DNA from: Mimachlamys varia
Lineage: Eukaryota; Mollusca; Bivalvia; Pectinida; Pectinidae
Direction of reading: 5' to 3'
Assembly: GCA_947623455.1 (NCBI GenBank)
Contig: OX392529.1
Location: 3,658,001-3,722,000 of the forward strand
Length of the DNA: 64,000 bases
Below are positions 1 to 12,800 of this stretch, one piece after another (positions within the stretch are counted from its first letter, which is position 1; every line of letters starts with the position of its first letter). The notes beneath the pieces are model-generated. The model saw only the letters and a program-made list of their open reading frames with translations, was not told where the DNA came from and searched no databases. The translations under genes were made by a program, and so were the position numbers.

Positions 1-1110
1 CACTGAATAAGTATCTGTAATACCAGTACAACAAACCACTGAATAATTATCTGTAATACCAGTACAACAAACCACTGACTAATTATCTGTAATACCAGTA
101 CAACATACCACTGACTAATTATCTGTAATACCAGTTCACGATACCACTGACTTATTATCTGTAATACCAGTACAACATACCACTGACTAATTATCTGTAA
201 TACCAGTACATGATACCACTGACTTATTATCTGTAATACCAGTTCATGATACCACTGACTAATTATCTGTTGTACCAGTACAACATACCATTGACTAATT
301 ATCTGTAATACCAGTTCACGATACCACTGACTAATTATCTGTTATACCAGTACAACATACCACTGACTAATTATCTGTAATACCAGTTCACCATACCACT
401 GACTTATTTACATGATACCGCTGACTAATTATCTGTTATACCAGTTCAGGATACCACTGACTTATTATCTGTAATACCAGTATAACATATCACTGACTAA
501 TTATCTGTAATACCAGTACATGATACTACTGACTAATTATCTGTAATACCAGTTCAACATACCACTGACTAATTATCTGTAATACCAGTACAACATACCA
601 CTGACTAATTATCTGTAATACCAGTACAACATACCACTGACTAATTATCTGTTATACCAGTACAACATACCACTGACTAATTATCTGTTATACCAGTACA
701 ACATACCACTGACTAATTATCTGTTATACCAGTACAACATACCACTGACTAATTATCTGTAATAACAGTACATGATATCACTGACTAATTATCTGTAATA
801 CCAGTACAACATACCACTGACTAATTATCTGTAATACCAGTACATGATACCACTGACTAATTATCTGTAATAACAGTACATGATATCACTGACTAATTAT
901 CTGTAATACCAGTTCAACATACCACTGACTAATTATCTGTAATACCAATACATGATACCACTGACTAATTATCTGTAATACCAATACATATACCACTGAC
1001 TAATTATCTGTAATACCAGTAAAACATACCACTGACTAATTATCTGTAATACCAGTTCACGATACCACTGACTAATTATCTGTAATACCAGTACATGATA
1101 CCAATAATGA
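1..1110. repeat. Minisatellite, 36-bp unit, about 30 copies
   Basis: Head-to-tail copies with the core CCACTGACTAATTATCTGTA followed by ATACCAGTACAACATA or a variant (ACATGATA, TTCACGATA). The unit length of 36 bp is read from successive CTGACTAAT positions (601, 637). The array runs off the left edge, so its full size is unknown. Variant types are interspersed rather than blocked. No gene is visible inside; the short minus-strand open frame at its right end is repeat-derived. Confidence 0.97.
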
Positions 1111-1168
1111 TACACACATATCAAACTACACAATGTTATTCTGCAGTTATTATATATCATCCCAAGAA

Positions 1169-2798
1169 TAACTGTGGAGCTACATACCCTTTACTGATAG
1201 TGTGAATGTCCAGAGTGTACAGACAGCATCCTTCACTATACCAAGTATAACTGTGGAGCTACATACCCTTCACTGATAGTGTGAATGTCCAGAGTACAGA
1301 CAGCATCCTTCACTATACCAAGTATAACTGTGGAGCTACATACCCTTCACTGATAGTGTGAATGTCCAGAGTGTACAGACAGCATCCCTACACTATACCA
1401 AGTATAACTGTGGAGCTACATACCCTTCACTGATAGTGTGAATGTCCAGAGTACAGACAGCATCCTTCACTATACCAAGTATAACTGTGGAGCTACATAT
1501 CCTTCACTGATAGTGTGAATGTCCAGAGAGTACAGACAGCATCCTTCACTATACCAAGTATAACTGTGGAGCTACATATCCTTCACTGATAGTGTGAATG
1601 TCCAGAGTGTACAGACAGCATCCTTCACTATACCAAGTATAACTGTGGAGCTACATACCCTTCACTGATAGTGTGAATGTCCAGAGTGTACAGACAGCAT
1701 CCTTCACTATACCAAGTATAACTGTGGAGCTACATACCCTTCACTGATAGTGTGAATGTCCAGAGTGTACAGACAGCATCCTTCACTATACCAAGTATAA
1801 CTGTGGAACTACATACCCTTCACTGATAGTGTGAATGTCCAGAGTGTACAGACAGCATCCTTCACTATACCAAGTATAACTGTGGAGCTACATACCCTTC
1901 ACTGATAGTGTGAATGTCCAGAGTGTACAGACAGCATCATTCACTATACCAAGTATAACTGTGGAGCTACATACCCTTTACTGATAGTGTGAATGTCCAG
2001 TGTACAGACAGCATCATTCACTATACCAAGTATAACTGTGGAGCTACATACCCTTCACTGATAGTGTGAATGTCCAGTGTACAGACAGCATCCTTCACTA
2101 TACCAAGTATAACTGTGGAGCTACATACCCTTACTGATAGTGTGAATGTCCAGTGTACAGACAGCATCCTTCACTATACCAAGTATAACTGTGGAGCTAC
2201 ATACCCTTCACTGATAGTGTGAATGTCCAGTGTACAGACAACATCCTTCACTATACCAAGTATAACTGTGGAGCTACATACCCTTCACTGATAGTGTGAA
2301 TGTCCAGTGTACAGACAGCATCCTTCACTATACCAAGTATAACTGTGGAGCTACATACCCTTCACTGATAGTGTGAATGTCCAGAGTGTACAGACAGCAT
2401 CCTACACTATACCAAGTATAACTGTGGAGCTACATACCCTTCACTGATAGTGTGAATGTCCAGAGTGTACAGACAGCATCATTCACTATACCAAGTATAA
2501 CTGTGGAGCTACATACCCTTTACTGATAGTGTGAATGTCCAGTGTACAGACAGCATCATTCACTATACCAAGTATAACTGTTGAGCTAAATACCCTTCAC
2601 TGATAGTGTGAATGTCCAGTGTACAGACAGCATCCCTACACAATACCAAGTATAACTGTGGAGCTACATACCCTTTACTGATAGTGTGAATGTCCAGTGT
2701 ACAGACAGCATCCCTACACAATACCAAGTATAACTGTGGAGCTACATACCCTTTACTGATAGTGTGAATGTCCAGTGTACAGACAGCATCCTTCACTA
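1169..2798. repeat. Minisatellite, about 77-79-bp unit, about 21 copies
   Basis: Repeats of a unit containing AAGTATAACTGTGGAGCTAC and CTTCACTGATAGTGTGAATG. Copies differ mainly by GAGTGTACAG versus GTGTACAG and by CCTTCACT versus CCTTTACT. On the minus strand each unit contains AAGGGTATGT, which resembles a 5' splice site. The array ends about 25 bp from the donor of a weak candidate exon at 2823-2884. Confidence 0.96.
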
Positions 2799-2822
2799 TA
2801 ACATCCCACCTGTTCTGCCTAC

Positions 2823-2884
2823 CTGTTTGGTGACCTTGTGGCCACCAACACCATTGTCTCCCCAGGCAATACCTAACATTACAC
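2823..2884 (-). CDS. Weak candidate internal exon, unknown protein
   Basis: On the minus strand there is an acceptor-like TACACAG, then 62 bases whose open frame (phase: two bases, then 20 codons) reads VMLGIAWGDNGVGGHKVTKQ, then a donor GTAGGC. The peptide looks less repetitive and more protein-like than its surroundings, but I do not recognise the family. The pyrimidine tract before the acceptor is poor and no partner exon could be joined in phase. It may belong to a minus-strand gene whose first exon could be near 7.46-7.6 kb. Low confidence: it could equally be non-coding sequence. Confidence 0.2.
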
Positions 2885-2899
2885 CTGTGTAGGTAATTA

Positions 2900-3150
2900 C
2901 TCAGCCAACCTTGGTATTCATCAACACTAAAACAACTCCAATATCTATCTACCTGTGTCTACCTGTAATACACAGAATGGTGCAGGAACAAACTAATAAC
3001 CAAACATAATTTGCTCAACATTACATATCCCCATAACTACATTTCTACCTGTGTCTACCTGTAATACACAGGATGGTGCTGGAACAGATTACAAACTGGC
3101 TCAGATACACCTTTATTCAACATAAATATCCTAGACTGTGTAAAAGTATT
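2900..3150. other. Short spacer with a duplicated 50-bp segment
   Basis: Unique sequence between two arrays. A segment containing TCTACCTGTGTCTACCTGTA followed by ATACACAG occurs twice (about 2945 and 3049). On the minus strand it contains ATTACAG next to GTAGACACAGGTAG, so it mimics splice sites, but no reading frame is supported. Confidence 0.6.
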
Positions 3151-3159
3151 CACATACCT

Positions 3160-6100
3160 GAATATATACCCTAATGTCACAATAGACAGGTATATATCTA
3201 TACCAGTACCATATCCTGATGTCACAATAGACAGTTATATATCTACACCAGTATATACTCTGATGTCACAATAGACAGGTATATATCTACACCAGTACAA
3301 ACTCTGATGTCACAATAGACAGGTATATATCTATACCAGTACATATCCTAATGTCACAATAGACAGGTATATATCTACACCAGTACATACTCTGATGTCA
3401 CAATAGACGGGTATATATCTACACCAGTACATACTCTGATGTCACAATAGACAGGTATATATCTACACCAGTACATATCCTGATGTCACAATAGACAGGT
3501 ATATATCTACACTAGTACATACTCTGATGTCACAATAGACAGGTATACATCTACACCAGTACATATCCTGATGTCACAATAGACAGGTATATATCTACAC
3601 CAGTACATACTCTGATGTCACAATAGACAGGTATATATCTACACCAGTACATATCCTGATGTCACAATAGACAGTTATATATCTACACTAGTACATACTC
3701 TGATGTCACAATAGACAGGTATACATCTACACCAGTACATATCCTGATGTCACAATAGACAGGTATATATCTACACCAGTACATACTCTGATGTCACAAT
3801 AGACAGGTATATATCTACACCAGTACATATCCTGATGTCACAATAGACAGGTATATATCTACACCAGTACATACTCTGATGTCACAATAGACATGTATAT
3901 ATCTACACCAGTACATATCCTGATGTCACAATAGACAGGTATATATCTACACCAGTACATACTCTGATGTCACAATAGACAGGTATATATCTACACCAGT
4001 ACATACTCTGGTGTCACAATAGACAGGTATATATCTACACCAGTACATACTCTGATGTCACAATAGACAGGTATATATCTACGCCAGTACATACTCTGAT
4101 GTCACAATAGATAGGTATATATCTACACCAGTATATATCCTGATGTCACAATAGACAGGTATATATCTACACCAGTACATACTCTGATGTCACAATAAAC
4201 AGGTATATATCTACACCAGTACATATCCTGATGTCACAATAGACAGGTATGTATCTATACCAGTACAATAGACAGGTATATATCTACACCAGTACCATAC
4301 TCTGATGTCACAATAGACAGGTATATATCTACACCAGTACCATACTCTGATGTCATAATAGACAGGTATATATCTACACCAGTACATACTCTGATGTCAC
4401 AATAGACAGGTATATATCTACACCAGTACATACTCTGATGTCACAATAGATAGGTATATATCTACACCAGTACATATCCTGATGTCACAATAGACAGGTA
4501 TATATCTACACCAGTACATACTCTGATGTCACAATAAACAGGTATATATCTACACCAGTACATATCATGATGTCACAATAGACAGGTATATATCTACACC
4601 AGTACATATCCTGATGTCATAATAGACAGGTATATATCTACACCAGTACCATACTCTGATGTCACAATAGACAGGTATATATCTACACCAGTACATACTC
4701 TGATGTCACAATAGACATGTATATATCTATACCAGTACAATAGACAGGTATATATCTACACCAGTACCATACTCTGATGTCACAATAGACAGGTATATAT
4801 CTACACCAGTACCATACTCTGATGTCATAATAGACAGGTATATATCTACACCAGTACATACTCTGATGTCACAATAGACAGGTATATATCTACACCAGTA
4901 CATATCCTGATGTCATAATAGACAGGTATATATCTACACCAGTACATACTCTGATGTCACAATAGACAGGTATATATCTACACCAGTACATATCCTGATG
5001 TCATAATAGACAGGTATATATCTACACCAGTACCTACTCAGATGTCACAATAGACAGGTATATATCTACACTAGTACATACTCTGATATCACAATAGACA
5101 GGTATATATCTACACCAGTACATATCCTGATGTCACAATAGACAGGTATATATCTACACCAGTACATACTCTGATGTCACAATAGACAGGTATATATCTA
5201 CACCAGTACAATAGACAGATATATATCTACACCAGTACAATAGACAGGTATATATCTACACCAGTACAATAGACAGGTATATATCTACACCAGTACAATA
5301 GACAGGTATATATCTACACCAGTACAATAGACAGATATATATCTACACCAGTACAATAGACAGGTATATATCTACACCAGTACATACTCTGATGTCACAA
5401 TAGACAGGTATATATCTACACCAGTACATACTCTGATGTCACAATAAACAGGTATATATCTACACCAGTACATTTCCTGATGTCAAAATAGACAGGTATA
5501 TATCTACACCAGTACATACTCTGATGTCACAATAGACAGGTATATATCTACACCAGTACATATCCTGATGTCACAATAGACAGGTATATATCTACACCAG
5601 TACATACTCTGATGTCACAATAGACAGGTATATATCTACACCAGTACATACTCTGGTGTCACAATAGACAGGTATATATCTACACCAGTACATACTCTGA
5701 TGTCACAATAGACAGGTATATATCTACACCAGTACATACTCTGATGTCACAATAGATAGGTATATATCTACACCGTACATATCCTGATGTCACAATAGAC
5801 AGGTATATATCTACACCAGTACATACTCTGATGTCACAATAAACAGGTATATATGTACACCAGTACATATCCTGATGTCACAATAGACAGGTATATATCT
5901 ATACCAGTACAATAGACAGGTATATATCTACACCAGTACCATACTCTGATGTCACAATAGACAGGTATATATCTACACCAGTACCATACTCTGATGTCAT
6001 AATAGACAGGTATATATCTACACCAGTACATACTCTGATGTCACAATAGACAGGTATATATCTACACCAGTACATATCCTGATGTCATAATAGACAAGTA

Positions 6101-7212
6101 TATATCTACACCAGTACATACTCTGATGTCACAATAGACAGGTATATATCTATACCAGTACATATCCTGATGTCATAATAGACAGGTATATATCTACACC
6201 AGTACCATACTCTGATGTCACAATAGACAGGTATATATCTACACCAGTACATACTCTGATGTCACAATAGACATGTATATATCTATACCAGTACAATAGA
6301 CATGTATATATCTACACCAGTACCATACTCTGATGTCACAATAGACAGGTATATATCTACACCAGTACATACTCTGATGTCATAATAGACAGGTATATAT
6401 CTACACCAGTACATACTCTGATGTCACAATAGACAGGTATATATCTACACCAGTACATATCCTGATGTCATAATAGACAGGTATATATCTACACCAGTAC
6501 ATACTCTGATGTCACAATAGACAGGTATATATCTACACCAGTACATATCCTGATGTCATAATAGACAGGTATATATCTACACCAGTACCTACTCTGATGT
6601 CACAATAGACAGGTATATATCTACACTAGTACATACTCTGATGTCACAATAAACAGGTATATATCTACACCAGTACATATCCTGATGTCACAATAGACAG
6701 GTATATATCTACACCAGTACATACTCTGATGTCACAATAGACAGGTATATATCTACACCAGTACATATCCTGATGTCACAATAGACAGGTATATATCTAC
6801 ACCAGTACATACTCTGATGTCACAATAGACAGGTATATATCTACACCAGTACAATAGACAGATATATATCTACACCAGTACAATAGACAGGTATATATCT
6901 ACAGTACAATAGACAGATATATATCTACACCAGTACAAAAGACAGGTATATATCTACACCAGTACAATAGACAGGTATATATCTACACCAGTACAATAGA
7001 CAGATATATATCTACACCAGTACAATAGACAGATATATATCTACACCAGTACAATAGACAGGTATATATCTACACCAGTACAATAGACAGGTATATATCT
7101 ACACCAGTACAATAGACAGGTATATATCTACACCAGTACAATAGACAGATATATATCTACACCAGTACAATAGACAGGTATATATCTACACCAGTACATA
7201 CTCTGATGTCAC
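3160..7212. repeat. Minisatellite, 44-bp unit with a 29-bp short form, about 90 copies
   Basis: Units carry TGATGTCACAATAGACAGGT followed by ATATATCTACACCAGTACAT. Two subtypes alternate for much of the array (ACTCTGATG and ATCCTGATG), making an 88-bp dimer. A 29-bp short form lacking the TGATGTCAC part occurs in runs at about 5205-5370 and 6843-7190. A higher-order duplication of about 1.64 kb is visible (see findings). Each full unit contains TGATGTCA, close to a CRE half-palindrome, but there is no evidence of function. Open frames on the minus strand are artefacts. Confidence 0.97.
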
Positions 7213-7462
7213 ATTAGACAGGTATTTGTATCGGTACATACTTTTGATGTTAGACAGATGACAGACTTACTAAGCTTTAAAACAATAATTCTGCTTCAGT
7301 ATACGGGTACCGATTAATAGTCACAAACAGTTTAGTACCTTTAATAAAAACATCAGCGTGACGTCTGTTTACTCACAATTACGCACGTGCATTTCGTGAG
7401 GGATAAGTATATAACAGAGTATATAACAGACTGTGAGTATGACAGATCTACATCAGACTTAC

Positions 7463-7600
7463 CTGGCGGTACAGCATCAGTCGTTCAGGTGGGCTCAGTC
7501 CTCCGTCTTACCTGGTCACTGGCAGTAATAACAGCCGTCTGTCACGTGACAGATGTGTAGATAACGACCACTCGTGAGGAGCCTGAGTGGGCCGCTTACT
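7463..7600 (-). other. Possible minus-strand first exon (5'UTR) with two donors
   Basis: Reading the minus strand from about 7600 downwards there is GC-richer unique sequence with an E-box, then two strong donor sequences: CCAG|GTAAGA (exon end at 7512) and GCCAG|GTAAGT (exon end at 7463). Just before the second donor is ATGCTGTACCGCCAG, a possible start giving MLYRQ in phase 0. This would be a first exon of a minus-strand gene whose other exons would lie among the arrays to the left. Inference only; no downstream exon could be confirmed. Confidence 0.25.
7541..7550. promoter_or_regulatory. Palindromic E-box GTCACGTGAC
   Basis: A perfect 10-bp palindrome of the extended E-box/CLEAR type, recognised in animals by bHLH-zip factors of the USF/MITF/TFEB class. 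It lies about 30 bp upstream of the first donor of the possible minus-strand first exon, in the most CpG-rich stretch of the neighbourhood. A promoter role is inference. Confidence 0.35.
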
Positions 7601-7769
7601 GTCCAACATTGTAAGAAAACATGAAGTTTATCAATATTACGCTAGTCCACACGTAAGTCAGCTAATGAGACAGGTAGATATACGACATAGCTCCCTTATA
7701 TTAACTACCCCAGACTGGAACAACCTCCCACCTGGCCGGCATGGTCACATTTACAACTTTAGAAACTTT

Positions 7770-8595
7770 TGAAACCCGTGTCTCTCCTCCCGGTACAATT
7801 ACCTCCGTATATAATTAATGTTCCCATTTTCTTTTCCGGTAAAGGAGAAGTTTAAGCATTAGAGTACCGAAGGTACAAAGACTCTGCGTTGGTTGTAACT
7901 CATAGAAGAACAACGCAATTTTATTGTCATTGGTAGAAACAGAGACGTATAAAGTCTCTGGTAGAAATTACCATGATTTAGGATTAAAGTACACCAAGTT
8001 CTTCAAGAGCTTTCTATGATTAAACTTGTCATATAATCATTATAAATATGTGTGTGTGTGTGTGTGTGTTGACAATGAACTTACTAACACAATAAATACA
8101 TCGCTGTTATATTGTAACAGGGTATCATTTATGTTGTATGTGTGTTTTTTTTTTTTTTAAACAATTAATTGATAATTAAATACTGTGTCCGAAATGTGTA
8201 TTTTATATCTTCTGACATGACTCTGACGCCATTGAGTTATTGTACTATGTGTTAATGTATGTATTAATATGGGTGGCATGGGTCAGATATTAATATATTG
8301 AATACCCCCCCCCCCCCCGGTATATATATACATATTTGAAATTACGTTATCAACCAATAACTGATCAATTTGGATTTTTGTTCTGTGTCATTTATAATTC
8401 TTATTGTACAGTTTGTAAGAATAAAGCTTTTGCTGTCATATGGGTATAATTGTAAAATCTTCGCTGTCATATGGGTATAATTGTAAAAACTTCGCTGTCA
8501 TATGGGTAAAAACTTCGCTGCGTCCAGCTGCTTTTATTTGCTTTGGGGTTGATTTCAAATGTAACACTATTAGTGACGGGATTGACCACAGGGAC
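7770..8595. other. Intergenic stretch with low-complexity tracts
   Basis: No gene seen. It holds a (GT)n tract at 8049-8069, a T run near 8147, a 14-C run at 8305-8318, and a small tandem at 8446-8522 (GCTGTCATATGGGTA repeated three times). The short plus-strand open frame at 7587-7772 has no family resemblance and no splice context. Confidence 0.7.
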
Positions 8596-8596
8596 C

Positions 8597-8848
8597 TGAG
8601 AATTTGTTACAGCTAGTTTTGTACCTAAACTAGGGTGTTTAAAGTAATTTTACAATTATTTTTTTTGGGGGGGGGGGGGGAGGGTTAGGTCAATTTTCGA
8701 TAAAAATGCCCCCTCCATGGTTATAAAGCCTTTATAACCATTGAGGGACATTTTTATCGAAAATTGATCTAACCCCTCACCCTCCAAAAGTGTCAAATTA
8801 CTCTAAATGCCTTAGTTTAGGTCCAAAACTAGCTGTAACAAATGCTCA
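8597..8848. mobile_element. Fold-back (palindromic) element, about 250 bp
   Basis: The two halves are inverted copies: CTGAGAATTTGTTACAGCTA at the left end is answered by TAGCTGTAACAAATGCTCAG at the right end. The inner arms (GGTCAATTTTCGATAAAAAT and ATTTTTATCGAAAATTGATC) meet at a near-perfect centre, GGTTATAAAGCCTTTATAACC, around 8728. The arms have diverged by small indels, including a G run at about 8668-8681. The structure fits a fold-back MITE; I could not define a target-site duplication. No coding capacity. Confidence 0.8.
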
Positions 8849-8945
8849 GCTTTCTTTGAGGGGAACATGTACACTGGTGGATATTTAGGGGAGGGTGTTG
8901 TTTGACCATTCATCAGTCAAGACTTGTGCACGCACATTTATACAT

Positions 8946-9700
8946 TTGACCTTTGATATTTGGCCGCTTTTTTCGCGCGTTGCCTTAGAAACGTCCAAAC
9001 ATGTTTAAAAAGTGACAAATCATGTTATTTCGACGACCAACCTGACACCTACAAGTTATTCTGCTGCAGGAAAGGTTTGCTGAATATTGCTGGGAAATGG
9101 CACCAACGCAGTGATCTTAAGAATGGTAGAACCGCTGGTCTTAAATTTTGGTCCCGGTATCGAATGTCGGTTTTAAAAATCGCCATTTACCACGACAAGT
9201 CTAGTACAATTTCCGCCACAAATACCGCCCAAACCATTATTTGAAGGTAACTTGGCAGGCAAACATACGACATCATATTGCGATAGTCTCCCGTTAATCC
9301 AGACTTCCAAGTTCCATGCTTGATTGAATTTGTAATTCATTTGGGCTATTCGCATTTTTTCTTTTACACCCAATTACGGGTATATTCGCCAAGGAAACCT
9401 GCTAACCTTTCGTTTTTGTGTAGTACAATTGTTAAATATACATGTATATATTATTATGTACTACACAATGCTATTTTTCCATTAATCCCTCATTAAAATC
9501 TGGTCAGTTGACAATGAAGCATTATGATTCCTGTAATATATAACGTTAGGCCTAAAATAACAACAAGAGAAGATAATTGTCTACACCACTGGTGACACAC
9601 ATTATTAACCACAGTCAGCATTTGAATTACGCTAAGTTCACTGGTGAAAATTCCTGGTTGGCCTATGCATTTTGTAATCATATAAGGGAAATAACTCATC
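8946..9700. other. Intergenic stretch left of DIPK1, no supported gene
   Basis: Unique sequence without tandem repeats. A 94-codon plus-strand frame at 8960-9244 starts with TTG rather than ATG, and minus-strand frames at 9173-9373 and 9493-9699 have no recognisable domain. I do not annotate any of them as a gene. The stretch lies left of a promoter-like region. Confidence 0.5.
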
Positions 9701-9719
9701 TGTCTTAAGTTTGCCTCCT

Positions 9720-9848
9720 CTAAACTTTACAAACTTCATAAGCCGAGAGCACCCGTCGGGAACCGTCGTCACTTTCCGCCAACGACGGAAAATTCCGATG
9801 CTACATTGGAGTAGTCTCCTCTTCACTTCCGGGTAAAATGACCAAAAC
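9720..9848 (+). promoter_or_regulatory. Probable DIPK1 promoter / 5'UTR with ETS-type site
   Basis: CpG density rises sharply here compared with both sides. ACTTCCGGG at 9825-9833 matches the ETS/GABP consensus typical of TATA-less housekeeping promoters and lies 16 bp before the proposed start codon. An out-of-frame ATG at 9838-9840, with A at -3, precedes the proposed start by 11 bases. Either transcription starts after it or it acts as an upstream ATG. A minus-strand open frame (9638-9850) overlaps this stretch and could reflect divergent transcription, but it has no recognisable domain. Confidence 0.45.
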
Positions 9849-9878
9849 ATGGCGTGCTCGCTGCCTACTCGTCGTCAA
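9849..9878 (+). CDS. DIPK1: DIPK1 exon 1 (proposed start exon)
   Basis: Encodes MACSLPTRRQ. Chosen because ACATGGCG is a good start context (A at -3, G at +4), the donor CAA|GTATAA leaves phase 0 as exon 2 requires, the di-arginine suits the family's ER-retention signal, and the resulting total length matches the family. It sits right behind a CpG-rich ETS-site region. No other short exon upstream of exon 2 was found that fits as well, but a transcript is needed to prove it. Confidence 0.55.
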
Positions 9879-12800
9879 GTATAAAATACTTGTCAGTGTA
9901 TCAATGACAATTGCAAAAGTAGGTATACGTAATATGCACCATAAATTTTAAATTTCTTATCTGGGAGAATATGCTATAGATATCCATTGCCTGCAGATCG
10001 GGACACTAGCAGACGACCATCTGCAGCTGGCACACTACCTCATGACCTGACTAACAGACTAATATAGGCCTAGCTATATAGTCATATGCACACTTTGGGG
10101 CGAGATTTAGGAATTTTTACCCATATTTTTCCTGAAAATCTCATTGAAAATTTAAATTCTCCCATAGGGTTTAAGAGTCAGAATTATCCCTGTATATGAA
10201 CGACTGAGTGACAGTGACAGCATCATGATGATGCCTCGTCCTTCTCCTTCCTCGTAAGAGTAGACTCATCACGGAGTGAAAATACCCTGGCGCACGGAGG
10301 ATATATAGCTCCATAATCTATCTATTTATATCCCGGTATAAAACCACAGACTTAGATAGCAATTCCGTGATAAAACACCTTTTTGTGTAAAAGATGTGCA
10401 CTCATTAGGTTGTCTTATAATTACAAGCAAGAGCTGTAGGTTATAATTTCCCTTCAGCTCAGCATTAGAGCATCTGGCTGGAGTTCCAAGGGTCGTGGGT
10501 TCAAACCCTAGCAACGGCACTATTACTTTTCCTCATCCATGTGATGATGGTCTGGGGAAGATAGATACACGCTTATATTTTTACATAGGTGTCTTACTGT
10601 AATGCTTATCTGTCTCAGGCTGTTATTCATAAAAATCAGAATATTTTGATAGCAAATAACTAGATTTTGGAGCTGTATGTTATTGTGGCCAGGAATTGAA
10701 CCCAGGACTCCAACTTGGAAGGCGAGCATTCTAATCATTGAGCCAAAAGTCTGAACATTAGACTCCAGGGCCTAACACTGCCTAATTTTACCACTCTCTT
10801 CGTGATCAAACCCATACTTACGGTAGCTACCAAATGTCATGTGAAATGACGGTGATCCATGCAAAGGGCAAGGACTGTCATCACCAGATGTGGTGGAAAA
10901 ATATGTTTGCTCGTGATGCCATTGCTATGGCAGTTGATGTGTTTAAATGAATGATTGTTATAAAAACAAAACTGGGGTCTATAGGTCCTGTCTGTGGTCT
11001 ACGGTCTATGTACAGGTATACATGTACAAGTGGCTATGATATGTATCACACAACTGTGTGGAAATAGGACAAGGAAAAGTGACAGATGATGTCATCGCTG
11101 GTGGACTCAAGCCTTCCAAACCTTGGCTCTCCAGTTCGATGGTGGTCACTCCACTGGGCTTGAAGAAAGTTCGCTGAAGCTGAGGCTTGTAAGGCAAACC
11201 AGTTATCTATGTCCATCTTCTACATTGATTTATACTCCACATACACCAAAGTGGCTTAATTAATGTGGCGGGCATAAATTTAGTACTCATGTGATACTTC
11301 AGTCCCGTCGGTTTATCCCAGATCATGAAATGGTAGGGATATTGCTCTTTACATATTACCCAATCTAGGTCTTGTCAGGATATTTTCTCCCGCAGTTTTC
11401 TTACATATTACACAATCTAGGTCTTGTCAGGATATTTTCTCCCGCAGTTTTCAACCAATTTGTTTCAAACTGTGTAGGTTTTGACTATTAAGACAATGAA
11501 AACTGTGCTTTCTTTAATTTGTGACATTGCAAATAAACAAAAACTTTTCATATTTCCATTATTATTCCTTTCTACATTGTAGGTACAACATATTTTAGCT
11601 ACAAGAAATTGTAAGCCTGTATTCATGCTTATCAGTATGTATACATGCATCAGCATGATAAAATTATTCATAACTATGTATACTTTATAAGCCTAAGTTT
11701 TATGTTTTGTAGGAATGAGGATTTTGTTGAGGCCTGCATGCCTTCGGAGGACTACATGCCGGGTAAACCTAGGATGTAGACTGTCAGACTGGTGTCAACG
11801 CATATCCCATTACTTGAGCAAACTGGTAAAATCATAACCTCACTTAGTCATTCTATATAATCTATAGAACTGTTCAGGCCAGAGACAGAGGTCTATTAGC
11901 ACAAAAGATGTAAGAGCACATTGAAAGAGTTGCTTTTTCCCAGCTAACACAAGAGGTTATCAATTCTTTATTTTCAACCCTTGTGATGTAAAATGATATG
12001 TACGCTTGCAACTTGGCAAATATTGGTAACCAAAGCTCATTTAATTTTTTTTTAGCTGTATTCTAAAATGCTGAAAAGGCATTAGGGAGGACTGAATTAT
12101 ACAGGAGGGGTTCATTGTTCTCGTAATAATGTACCAGATCAAAAGTGAAAGTTTGTAACTCCTCAGTCTATTCTCTAACAGCTTGATAACGGTCTGTGAA
12201 AAAAAAAATATGTTGTACATTCCTAAAAGACATTATCACATGTTATTAGTGTGACTGTAATCATTACCATGTTTTTAATGTCTCGTACAGAACTTGTGTA
12301 CCTGTGAATGATTAACAAGTTACTCTACATAAAATTAAACCCAACATGTTCAAGTAAGCAGACTTTATGAGAAATTTAATGTAACAGTTTATTAAAAGTA
12401 GATGCATGTAATTAAATCTGTTTACAAAACTGTACATGCTTCCGTTTAGTGGAAGGCACAGTAATCTAGTGGCACATGAATCAATATATCATACAATGTA
12501 TATAGCTTCAAGAAGTTACAAATGTTAAGTGTGTTGAGCCCCCTCTTAACTTCTGTTTTCTTTGTTGATAAGGGGTCAGGGTGGCCGAGTGGTTAAAGTG
12601 TTCCTGCATTCTACTACTAGCCCTCCACCCCTGGGTTAATTGCGAGTTCGAAACCCATGTATTGCAATTGCCAGGTACTGACCGTAGGTCAGTGTTTTTT
12701 CTCCGGGTACTCCGGCTTTCCTCCATCTCCAAAACCTGGCACATCCTTAAATGACCTGGCTGTTACTAGGATGTACAACAAATTAAACCAAATCTTTGTT

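Larger units (their letters stand above)
9879..12558 (+). other. DIPK1 intron 1, left part
   Basis: Mostly unique AT-rich sequence with two tRNA-like SINE heads near 10.45 and 10.7 kb and a 52-bp direct duplication at 11348-11453. Several short open frames have no family resemblance. No further exon was recognised. Confidence 0.6.

Noticed and set aside
1..7212. CRISPR-like array of direct repeats
   Set aside because: Units are contiguous without unique spacers, in a eukaryotic context with spliced genes.
8960..9244. 94-codon plus-strand frame
   Set aside because: Starts with TTG, no recognisable domain, no splice context; overlapping minus frames are equally long.
9638..9850. 70-codon minus-strand frame beginning at the DIPK1 promoter
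   Set aside because: Begins with ATG in a CpG-rich region and could be divergent transcription, but no family is recognisable; probably antisense of 5' flank.
10445..10746. Functional tRNA genes
   Set aside because: B boxes are good but anticodon and acceptor stems do not pair; fits SINE heads or pseudogenes.
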